Shown here: one piece after another, positions 21,880-32,200 of the stretch
How positions within the stretch are numbered: position 1 is the stretch's first letter
Layout of the letters: each line of letters opens with the position of its first letter
Source: Oscheius dolichura
Taxonomy: Eukaryota; Nematoda; Chromadorea; Rhabditida; Rhabditidae
Direction of reading: 5' to 3'
Assembly (NCBI GenBank): GCA_932521035.1
Contig: OW051496.1
Span: 4,526,001 to 4,590,000, forward strand
Length of the DNA stretch: 64,000 bases
Translations under genes and position numbers: made by a program
The notes under the pieces: model-generated
Seen by the model: only the letters and a program-made list of their open reading frames with translations
Database searches by the model: none
Told to the model about the DNA's origin: nothing

Positions 21880-23606
21880 CTACTCGTCGACGGTCTTCTG
21901 AATTTCTTCCCAGGTCTCCTTCTGCTTGCTGGAAAGATCTTTGATGAATCCGTTGTTCAGCACATGGTCCAAGATGGCCAGATGGATGGTCTTCAGCTGC
22001 GAAGCTCTCTGTACCGCGTGCATTCTTCCGTCCCGGACACGCTGCACAGCATCTGCCACACTGACTTTATCCACGGTGCTGCTGTGCAGCCGACTGTGAG
22101 TCATCTCAAAGGCCGCGTAGGTGCCAGCCCTTCCACAGCCAGACAAGCTCATCACAACATGCGGTCCCTTATACTTCCTGAAATATTCAATTGGCTTTGT
22201 GCAGGTCAAAATATCCCACTGGAACACGGAGCCGATGCTCAACAGGTCCTTGTAGCTCTTGAGCTCCTGTCCGTGGTACCAGTGGTTGTAGTGGTGCAGG
22301 TGGAGGTACTTCTTCTTGTCGCCGTTCGTGATCGACAGCACACGCATCGTCCAGCCGGGGGCCACCTTGACCCGCTTGAACTCTCCCACACGGATGTGCT
22401 TGTCCTTGAAGTGGAGGAAGTCCTGCTGACCGGGGAACGTGGCCTCTGCCTGGAACGTGTCGTACTCGTAGGTGGTCAGGAGGAGGAGGATGGCCTGGGC
22501 GTCAGTCTCGAGCACCATCTGCCAGAAGCGGGAGGCGGTGTGCGGCAGGGGCAACTGGGTCAGGATCATCTTCTTCGTCTTCTCGATCTCCACCCAGTTG
22601 GCATGTATGTACGCGTTGTCGTCCTTGATCTCCACACGGCTGTGGTCAACACACACAATATCTGAACATTCTCACCGGAATAGTATCGTCTGCCCGTACC
22701 TTCGAAGCGGTTGTCCTCGGGGTGTTCGTCGTAGGCCGTGCGGGTGGCGGCCGTTGGCAGGTGGCCCTTGACTTGGCGGAACTCCTTCGCGATGCCGCTC
22801 ATCCCGCCGTCGAGCACCTTGTCCGCGTAGCTGCGCCACTTCCTCAGGTCCTCCTCCCGCGACCGCTGGCGATCCTTGTCCGAGCGCTCCTCCTTCTTGG
22901 TCAGGTCCTTGTCCGACCTCGAGTCCCTCTTCTTGTTGTTCCTCTGGGGCGGCGAGCTGGCCGGGACGACGACCTCCTTGGCCTTCTTCTCGTCCTCCAC
23001 CACGACAGACTTGTCCTCTGCCTTCCTCTCGTTCCCCTTTTCCTTATCCGGCTCGTCTTCCTTCTTCGCGGGGGAGATCCTCTTCTGTCGTTTGGAGCGG
23101 TCCTGGACCCGATGCCGCCCGTCGCCGGCCGCCTGGCCCGGAGAGGACTTCTTTCTTTCGGGGACAACTTTCTTGTGGCCGCCGAGGATGGCCGGGATGG
23201 CGTCGGACGGACGCGGCTCGACATTCTCCACACTGCGATAGGCCAAGGCGGGAGTTGCCGACGGCTTCCACTCCCTGCTCGGGAAGTGGGGCTCGTTTGT
23301 GCCCGACGACCTCTTGTTCCTGTCCTTGACCAGGACCACTCCTCCGAGTTCCTCGCCCTCACACGGCGGCAGCTGGGGGATCCTCGGCTTTCTCTTCTTC
23401 TTCTTCTTCGGCTCCTCCTCGCCCTTGTCGCCGTGTCTCCGTCCACCGTGGCTGTCCTTCGTGCCCTTCGAGCCCCTCTTGTGGTGCTTTCCGTGCTTGT
23501 CCTTGCTCTTTCTCTTCTTCTTCTTTTTCGTTGTGTCCGTCGTCGTTGTCTTCTTCTTCTTCTTTTTGCCCTCCTTATCCTTCTTGTTTCCGCTGAATAA
23601 TGGCAT
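21880..23606 (-). CDS. tyrosine-phosphatase-like pseudoenzyme with Lys-rich N-terminus
   Basis: Two exons joined by a 38-base intron (about 22662-22699) give roughly 560 residues. The first 300 residues are low-complexity and strongly basic, with long Lys runs and many Ser, Arg and Glu; they are probably disordered. The rest is a PTP domain: NRFEDIVCVDHSRVEIK, NAYIHANWV, ILTQLPLPHTASRFWQMV and a Q-loop-like stretch (MHAVQRASQLKTIH). The active-site loop reads MSLSGCGRAGTYA in place of HCSAGVGRTGTF, so the nucleophilic Cys and the His before it are gone and the loop is one residue shorter. The WPD segment reads HWYHGQEL. It should bind but not hydrolyse phosphotyrosine. Nematodes have many such divergent PTPs. 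Degenerate copies of both ends lie nearby (19327-19480, 24981-25065). Confidence 0.88.
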
Positions 23607-23874
23607 GGCTGAATCGGTTATTTTGGACAGGGAGAAATAGCAGAACCGACCTTTCTAGAGAAAGAACAGGGCCAGTGATTGACGATTGGACATTAATCTC
23701 CTGGTCTGTCCAAGCAGGCTAACCAGAAATGACAGGTCTTGGGGAAGGCTTCCCAAGGGTCACTATGGCGAAAAGAGCCGGGGCACGCTCAAAGTACTGA
23801 GGAACAGAATAACAAGTTGGGGTGCCTACTGTATCGATATCACTGAAATAGGAGACACTGGGGGATGGTTTACT

Positions 23875-24845
23875 CTATAGAACAATAAGATCTTTCCTAC
23901 AAGATTTCTTTCCTCTGTAGCAGACGATATCTCCCATAATGTGTATAGACTCGTCCGTAAGACGAATCACCATCTGGTCGGGGTCGTGGTCCTCCTTCGT
24001 CTCCCGTCACAGAGGCAGTACATGGTAGCCAATGTCGATCTGCTCAAAGCCGCAATCTCGGATAAACTTCCCTATCCTCCTTCTCTGATGGATGAAAAAC
24101 TTGTGGCGGAGATATAAACAGTACATGACGTGGCCACCCATGAAACAGTTCTAAAGGGGCTGTTCTCTGTTAGATAGACCGTCCATCTCGATGTATTCCA
24201 TTAGAAAGTCGGGGGTCGGAAATAGAGTAAACAGCTCTGGGACCTGTAACATTTATAAGAACCACCTGATCAAGCACTCACCTTACGGACAGAGTCAAGT
24301 TGCCAGAAATACTTGGGTATCCTGAAGTCCATCGGAGGACATAAACATAAACAGGTAAGAAATGGCTCTGAAACGCTGTTTCACGTCACATTCTCGAGAG
24401 TTACTTTGGAAACAATCCAAGAACCTTCGATCTTCTTCGTAGAATTGACTGCTCGGGTATACTTCCAATATATGTTCTGCCGGTGCCCCATTCGGGGTGG
24501 GATGTGCTCGGAGGAATGTTTCACGCAGTCTGGCCAGGAAGTCCGACATCCGCCCCCCTTGGCCCTCTTCGTTCATCTCACCTCGATCTCTAATTAACGT
24601 GATAACACCCCTGATTTCCTCGTTGAAGACCACCGAAAATGAGAAACCTGTCTGGAAGATTACTTTATCGGCGAGAAGTTAAAGAATATGTTTACAGAGT
24701 CTTGTTGGATGTTGAGTATTTCGAGGCGAATCGGTTCCAATGAAAGAAGACTGAACTTGGAGGAGAGGCGGCGGACGGTCAGTCTGTCTCCCCAATGGAG
24801 GAAATTACAGATAGCCGACAGGACTTCGACGGGAAGACGGTCCAT
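23875..24845 (-). CDS. F-box protein, probable ubiquitin-ligase adaptor
   Basis: The start MDRLPVEVLSAICNFLHW opens a short F-box, the Skp1-binding motif of SCF ubiquitin ligases, and continues RLTVRRLSSKFSLLSLEP. Splicing introns of 27-50 bases gives a roughly 230-residue protein: VFNEEIRGVITLIRDRGE, FLRAHPTPNGAPAEH, KYFWQLDSVRKVPELF, FMGGHVMYCLYLRHKFF and a tail GDIVCYRGKKSCRKDLIVL with a stop at 23875. One intron of about 31 bases (24323-24353) and one of about 27 (near 24005-24031) are needed to keep the frame open. The exon near 24160 has an uncertain phase. The C-terminal part resembles no domain I know. Nematode genomes carry many F-box genes of this simple form. Confidence 0.62.
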
Positions 24846-24980
24846 TCGAGGAGTCGTATAGTCTTCGAATACCTCTGCGGAAACAAGAAGGGTAAGACGG
24901 GCAAGAAGAAGAAGTATAAGTTATATAGACAGTGGGCATAATCGATACTCGATGGAGATTCGGGTCAACAGAGACTGTCA

Positions 24981-25065
24981 GCTCTTTCTCTTCTTCTTCG
25001 TCGTGTCCGTCGTCATTGCCTTCTTCTTCTTCTTTTTGCCCTCCTTATCCTTCTTGTTTCCGCTG
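24981..25065 (-). pseudogene. copy of the 5' coding end of the phosphatase-like gene
   Basis: About 85 bases are nearly identical to 23505-23596, the Lys-rich start of the phosphatase-like protein, including the shared block TTGCCCTCCTTATCCTTCTT and the following TGTTTCCGCTGA. Small deletions in the copy shift the frame, and its start codon region is missing. It is in the same orientation as the source, about 1.5 kb away. It overlaps the uncertain 3' end of the gene at 25045-25627. Confidence 0.85.
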
Positions 25066-25627
25066 AGGTATTAGAGGAGGAGCGACTTGCCAATGAAGCA
25101 AACGGCCGGCCCGTAGGAGAAGACCAGGTCCAGCCGTCCACCGGGACGACAATCTCCGGTGTGTGGAAGTATTCCTTCGCCTGATGGCTCTTCTTACACC
25201 CCCTCGACGACCTCTTGGACTTCTCCAGGTGGGCCCGTTCCAGACGGAAAGAGGGGAAATGGAGACAATTCCATGTAAGAATAGGAGAAGTTGGACAAGG
25301 AAAGATAGATGGCGCCTAGAAAAGGACAATTCGGGAGAAATAGAGAAGAAGAAAAAGATCAAGAAGAGACCAAGAGAAAAAAACAATTCTCAACCAAAAC
25401 AACAAAACAAAAAAAAAACCCCTCTATCAAGCGTTCCACGGGCACTGGCCGGCCGTTCTCATTGGCCACCAGGCGGATCAGGGTACTCTTCAGCTTCTTT
25501 ACCGTTCTCTTCTCGGTCCATGTCATCGTGATCAGACTCTGGAAGGGGATACAATTATCTAGTAGGACCCTCTCCTTACCTCTACCAATGGGTAGGTTTT
25601 ATTCGGGTTTGTAACTTTCCGGGGCAT
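25045..25627 (-). CDS. small basic protein of unknown function, C-terminus uncertain
   Basis: Two exons are well formed. Exon 1 (from 25627) starts MPRKVTNPNKTYPLVE. Exon 2 follows a 38-base intron and reads SLITMTWTEKRTVKKLKSTL and IRLVANENGRPVPVERLIEG. A third exon must start after a pyrimidine-rich tract ending TTTTCTAG near 25314. The phase-consistent frame then ends at 25045, but another frame containing AKEYFHTPEIVVPVDGW is also open, so the C-terminus is unresolved. The duplicated Lys-rich segment at 24981-25065 overlaps the end. I recognise no family. Confidence 0.35.
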
Positions 25628-26277
25628 GGTAAGGGGATAAGTCTTCTGTTTTTCTTTGTTCCCTAGAATTTCTAGACTCGTTCGACAGGAGGGGGCGGAA
25701 GATCCGGTGATCTGGATGAGTTGGTTGTATTAAAAAGAGAATTAGAAGAGGGACGATAGAGTGTAAAGTAGCGGACGACTTGGAGATTGAATATCGAAAG
25801 CGACGGAGATGCGAAGCCGCCTCGAAGACGGAAGACCTCCGTTTTGGCTTTTCTTTGGTCGCTCCCATGGCTTCAGAACGTTCTCCTCCCAGGACACCCT
25901 TCGCCACCTTGTTACTCTCGTTCTCCCCAAATAGCAGACATAAGGGAACGCTTTATTAAACAATAAAAAATCCGGGGAATTCACGCTGCCTATGGAAAGT
26001 GGAGATGCGAAGAGAAGTAATAATAAATATGGGACACGAAAAGCTATTCTTTACAAAATACTAAAAATTTGTCTTTTTTCATTTCTTTTGAAGCGGGTAA
26101 AGCAAAATTTGTGAAGAAATATATAGACTGGCGGGTGGATGTGAAAGGGAAGAGGGCAGGCCGAGGCACAGACCCATACACGAAGGAGACTCGAGTTGGA
26201 ATGGGCAGAGGACCCCCTCGAGAGCGACTGTTGCCGATACAGACACCCAGAGGGGGACACGAAGGGTGGAGGGGGAG
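25628..26277. other. interval between the small basic protein gene and the end of spectrin, no gene seen
   Basis: This includes the 3' flank of alpha-spectrin (right part) and probable upstream sequence of the small basic protein gene (left part). ORFs in both strands look like chance. I saw no repeat. Confidence 0.45.
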
Positions 26278-29200
26278 TTAGGACTGGAAGAGATGGTGCA
26301 CGAACTGCTCGTAGTCAAGGCCGCCCTGGATGGAGCGGCCCGACACGGCGTCAATGTAGGGCTTCATCTTCTTTATACAGTACTCTGCCTGTTCCGTCGT
26401 CAAGTTCTGAAAATGGTCTTGAAACGAGAAGGGAACGGAGATCTTACAGCGTAGAGCTCCTCGGCCGTGACGTATGGCCTGAATTCCTTAGACAGGGCGC
26501 GGAAGGCCATCTCGATCTCCTCGGAGGACTGGATGTTCTCGGTCTCCTTGCTGATCATGAAGGCCATGTACTCCTGGAGGGTCACGTAGCCGTCGCGGTT
26601 GGGGTCGACGATGTCCAGGATCCTCTGGAACTCGGGCTCGGGCTGACCTTCGTCCACCATGGGCAGATCGTATCCGAGGGCACGCAGACAGCTCTTGAAC
26701 TGCTGGTGGTCAAGTCGGCCGGACTTCTCCTGAACATTCTCCGTTTACCTCGTCTAAAATGGCCTCCCACCTTGTCAAAGTGCTTGAACATCATGGAGAA
26801 TTCTCTGAGCGCCTCTTCGGTTACTCCGGACTGGTTCCTGGCCTGGATCTGCTGTTCCAAGTTGTGTTGCATTCTCATGGCCAGCTGGTCCAGTTGGTCC
26901 CAAGCCTGTGCCAGTCCCACGGTCGAATGTTCCGTATACCTAGACAGAGAGTACTGTAACCGGCCGTCCTCCCAAGACCCACCTATTGTCCAGGATGAGA
27001 TTCCTCTCCAACATGGCTCCTTGGTCCTCAATTCGTCGCAGCTGCGCCTTGTTCTGTCGGATGTCGGCCGCCTTCTTTTTCAGGGTTTCCAGTTGTTCTT
27101 CGAGGGATCCTCCAGCTTCCATCATCTCCTGAAAACATGAGTTGGGTTTGGGCAGAAAATGTAAACACAAAAAAGGGAATCAATGGGAAGCGGGGAACTC
27201 ACTCCGCGGGTGTGTGTCAACCACTGGTGGAAGTGGTTGGCCAGCTTGGCGAAGTCTCGTCTCAATTTGTCGTTCTCCTCCTGGCGGGCGTGTTCTCTCT
27301 GGAGTTCGATCTCGCGCTCCTTGATGATCTTCTGCAGATTCCTCCAGGTGTCTTCCAAGGCGTCCATCGTGAACCATGTGTAGGGATTGGGTCCCACGTG
27401 GAAGGACTTGATCTGTCTGTCCAGGGCTTGCAGATGTTTGAAGTCTTCTTCAGCCGAGACAAGCGAGCGTTGGAATTCGGCGTGGGCCTCGCGAAGGGCC
27501 CTGATCTCCTCGAGAGAATTGCATCTCACGGGGTCGGTCAAGTCCTCCTCGGCGTTTTCGAACCACGAGTTGAAGGTGGAGGCCTTCTTGGCGAATGCCA
27601 GATAGAGCTCCTCGATCTGCTTGTACTGGTCTTGCATCTTGAGCAGTTTCTGGCGACGGCCCTCGGAGTTGGCCAGGAGCTGTTGCCAGCGGGTGATGAC
27701 ATTGGAGTGTCTCTTCTGGATGGCCGGCGACTGGGCGTGTTGGCTGGACACCAGCTGGTCCTTCAACTCGGTGATACGCTGGATTCCCTCGTGCTCGAAA
27801 GCATTCAAACCAGCGTCGAAGGCCTCCTGCTTGGTCAAAAGGATCTGCACGGAGGACAGATCGCGACCGAAGTCGTCCGAGCGCACCTGAGCCTCTTTCT
27901 CAGCTGAAATAAGGGATATTTATGCCTTCGACTACCTAGAAAACTAACCGATCCAGCTCTCGACAACGTCGCACTTCCACATGAACTGGAGGTAGGCGCT
28001 GTTGTCCTTCAGCTTAGCCAGACGGCGGACAGCGAGCTCTTGGATGTCCTTGAGGCGGTTTACGAGCTGCTCACAACGGGACTTGATATGGGGAGCGTGG
28101 TGGTTGCCGCTGTCGATCAGCTGAAAGAGTTGTGTATTATCTCAAAAGGGGCCGAGTACCTGTTGGCCGTGGCGGATGAGGTCAGCCACGCGTTGCTGGT
28201 GAGCACGGAGGTCGGTCTCGAATGTCTCGTGCTTCTTCAAAAGTCCCTGGACTCCGGCCATGTTGTCTCCGAAGTTGTCAGAGCCTGTAACCCTTTCTGT
28301 CTACCGTATAAAAACACGACTCACTGAGGATCTGTTGCTTCTCGTTCATCCATGCTTCTTCCTCCTCAACTTTTCCGAGGAAATCTTGGAAGTCCTCGCT
28401 CTCGTTCAACTTCTGGTGGCGGGTGCCGGTCAGGTCTCGGATGTGTCCCCAGCTTTTCTCCAATTCTTGCATCCTCTTCTGGATTTCATCACTGCTGATT
28501 CCAGCGTCGGCTGCCGATTGAAGGAGTTCTTCTCCACGGTTGCGGACAAGGCTGACTTGGGGCTCGTGGCTGGCCAGCTCCGTATCCAGACGACGATGTT
28601 TGCGGCGGAGGTTCTGGACTCCGGGGAGATCCCTGCCGTAGTCATCCGAGGAGACCAGCAGCTTCTTCTCCTTGATCCAGGACTCCTCGTCGTCAATGTC
28701 TCGGAAGAATTGGTGGACATTGAGGGCCTTGTTGAGCTTGTCGCGTCTATCCTTGGACAGGTCCTTGACCCTCTGGTAGCGCTGGTTGATGGCGTCCTTC
28801 CTGTCGGCGATCTGTTGCCCAGCGAACTGGTCTCTCTCGAGGAGTTCGTCGGCCTGTCTGTTCATGTCGCTGACGCGGTCCTGGTGAGCCAAGATGTCGG
28901 CCTCCAGAAGTTGATGTTTCTTCAGGAGATTTTCGATGAAAGCCAGATCCTTGCCGTAGTCCTCGGACTGGAGAAGGATCTCCACCTCTCCGAGCCAGAA
29001 TTCCAAATCCTTGACAGCGGCCATGAAGCTCTTTTGCTTGTTGGCCTCCTTCAGTTTGTAACTCTTCTCGGAGGTCGTCTTGACCAGCAGTTCCCACTGG
29101 TCGTTGAGAGCCTTCAGACGGGCACTGACTGCCTGTTCCCCACCGGCACACTTGGAACTGTCGATGAGGTTCTGCCCAGCGGTGATGATGGTCGCGATTC

Positions 29201-32200
29201 TGTCAGCGTTGGCGTTGAGCTCGGCCTCGAAGGCCTGTTGCTTCTGGTGCTTCTGCTGGATGTTTGTCGGGTCGCGGTAGTTCTCCTCCTGGGCAATCTG
29301 GAACTTCTCAGCGATCCAGTTCTCGATCTCGTCGGCGTCTCGGCTGAACTGTTGGAGGGTCTGACTCTCTCCGAGTTTGCTTCTCTTCTCGATCAGAGCA
29401 CTCTTCAGTCGCTCCCATCTGTCCAAGATGTTGTCTCTCTTCCTGGCCACGGCGTCCTTGTCGTAGTGGTCGTTCTTGATCAGCTGGTTGGCGAAGCCCT
29501 GCAGTCCAGCGATCTTCTCCTGCTGGCTGTTGATGGCCTTGTCGAAGTCTTCGTGCTTCTTGATCAAGGACTCGACGTTGTCTCCAGTCGGATCTTCTTG
29601 AGCCAGGAATGCCTCGCGAGCAGACATCCAGGTATCGGCCTGAAATAGGGAGTTTCATATCTATCTACAATCTAAAAATACCTGTTCGCAATCACGATAG
29701 AAGAGCTGAAGCTCCAAGCACTGGTCGAGGATCTGGCGACGGGCGACCCAGGCATCTTCGAGAGCACGTCTAGCTGCGTTGACATCGTCCATTCTTCTGG
29801 CAATGTCATCGCTGGCGTAGTGACGACTTCCAAGGAGCTGGTTTCCAAATTGGTCAAAGGCGTGGAAAGTGGCAGCACGGGAGTCGATCTCGGTACGGTA
29901 TTCCTGGTGGCGTTCAAGGAGAGCCTCGGCCCCGGTGACGTCGTTGGCCAGTTCCTGGCTGCTGACCAGCTGGTTCATGGCAGAGATCCATTGCATCAGA
30001 TCGCGGTAGTCAGAGAGGAACCGTTGGTAATCGTAGGAGTCGAGGAGCTTCTCCTTTCTGTTGTTGGCCTTGGCCGTCAGACGGTTCCACTGCTCGTTGA
30101 GTTCCCTCTGGAGATCGTAGATCTGCTCAGCAGCCTCAGGGTGGCTTTGTCTCAGCTTGTTGGCCTTCTCATCCAAGCTCTTGATCTTGTCTCCCAGGGC
30201 AGCTAGATCCCTCTCGACACCGTCATGCTTCCTCTGGAGAGCTTGAACGGAACGAAGATCGCGCCCAAAGTCTTCGGAGTCAAGGGCATCGTCCTTCTCC
30301 TGGATCCAGTCGCGGGTCTCGTCGACGTCGCGGTGGAAGCGTTGAACTTCGTGAGCCGATCCGAGTTGCTGTTCGCGTTGCTCGGTCTGCTCCTCGAGAG
30401 CCTTCCAGCGAGCATTGAGATCCTCGATTTGTTGACGGATTCGAACGGCGGTCTCGGTCTGTCCAACGGAAGTAAGGGCAGTGGCTGAACGGGTATATTA
30501 GCAGGGACTGTAGAGGACTAGTACCGATCTGGTTCATCTCCTGGAGACGGACCTCGTTGGCCTTGAGATCTCCCTTGAAGTCATCGAACTTCTTCTGGAG
30601 GACCTCGACCTGTTCCAGATCTGTTCCGATCTCCTGTTGGGCAGCGACTGCCTCCTAAACGAGAACGATTAGGGAAGTTGAGAAATAGACACGGTGCACC
30701 ACTACGACGATCATTCTGGGCAATCTACTAGTCTAGGGTCAAGCGGACTACTGTGTGGGACTATACGACGGGAACAAGCAAAAAAAAGTAACAAAGGGAC
30801 ATCACGACAAGTGGAAACTGAGAATAGGTCCGGCTACTCACTTCAGCCATGAGAGTCTAAACGGAAATGAATAGAACAGAATATGTCACTCTCTAGGGAT
30901 TGATACAGCTCATTCTCCTACTGATGCATCCCCTCCCGGCCTTTCTTCTACGGGTACTCACCCTGCTCTTGATCCATTCCGCCAGGTCGTTGGCCTCCCT
31001 CAGCAGTTGGTATCCCTTGCAGGCTTCCTCCAGCTTCCTAAACATTTCTCACTCTTCCAGACAACAATGAGTGTATACCTCTTCCTCGTCTCTCCGAGCA
31101 TCATCAGCCGCTGGTACTTGTCCTCGATATCGTTCTGCTTGCCACCGATGGAATTGACCTGCTGCTGGCTGTGGGCCTGAGCTGCTCCCGGCTCGATTCT
31201 CTTGACATAGGCGGCAGGGACGAATCCCTGGCGGTCATTGACTTCGACCTTCCACCAGTCTTTGTTTGAGGCGTTGAGAAGGGTCAAGACGTCTCCCTTC
31301 TTCATGGAGACCTCTCGAGGCGACTTCTCCTGGTAGTCATAGAGGGCCAGGACACAGTCGCGGCCGAGTTGTCCTACCGGTTGTTCTTGGTACTTGCACT
31401 GGGCGGCCTGCTTTCTCAGCTCGTCGATGGTTCCCTTGAATGCCTCCAAATCGGAAAGAAGGGCACGGTGCTTCTTGAGCAGAGCTTCGGCAGAATCTTC
31501 GTCCTTTCCGTAGTCGATAGAGCCGACGACGGGCTCCTTCTCGGCCATCCAGGACTCGGCTTCGTTGGCATCGGCCAGGTATTGGTGAGCCTGGATAGAA
31601 TCTTCCAGTTCTCCCTTCCTCTTTTCGGCCTTGGTCTTCAGAAGACGCCAGCTGTCCCGAAGTTGGGCCAACTTGTCGCGAATCTCCGGGGCGAGGAAGT
31701 GGCCATCCTTGATCATGTCTTCGGCGGCACGGGTGACAGCGTCGATCTGTCCCTCGTGGTTGGCAATCTCGGCAATCAGAGCCTGGTGTTTTTTGATCAA
31801 GTTCTGGACTCCGATCAGATCCCGTCCACGGTTAGTAGAGGCGGCCACCTGCTCCTTTTCCCTGATCCAGGCCAGCTCGTCTTCGATGTCTCGGAAGAGC
31901 TGATTTCCCTGGAGAGACTCGCCGAGCTTGTTCTTCCTTTTCTCGAGAGGGTCACGCAGAGCATTGTACCGCCCCTGGAGGGCCTCCTGCTTCCGGATGA
32001 TGACCGGAGCATTGAAGTGCTCCTCTTCGTTGAACTTGTTGGCCGTGCTCTTGATCGAGTCGATGCGATCGTTGTGGGCGTGGAAGTCGCTCTCAAGGAG
32101 GGCCATCTTCTTTTGGAGGTTCTGGACCGACACGAGGTCCTTGCCAAAGTCCTCCGAAGCAACCTAGAACATTAAAAATAAGAATAATCGAATATAAAAT

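Noticed and set aside
22722-23600. Plus-strand ORF of 292 codons, Leu-rich
   Set aside because: It is the antisense of the Lys-rich phosphatase tail; AAG runs read as CTT (Leu) on the other strand.
23500-23600. Repeated TTC/CTT units that might suggest a tandem repeat array or CRISPR
   Set aside because: They are the Lys codons of the phosphatase-like protein. Spacing is irregular and no spacers exist.
28260-29648. Plus-strand ORF of 462 codons
   Set aside because: It is the antisense of alpha-spectrin repeats. GC-rich codon use in spectrin leaves long open antisense frames, and the sense protein is unmistakable.
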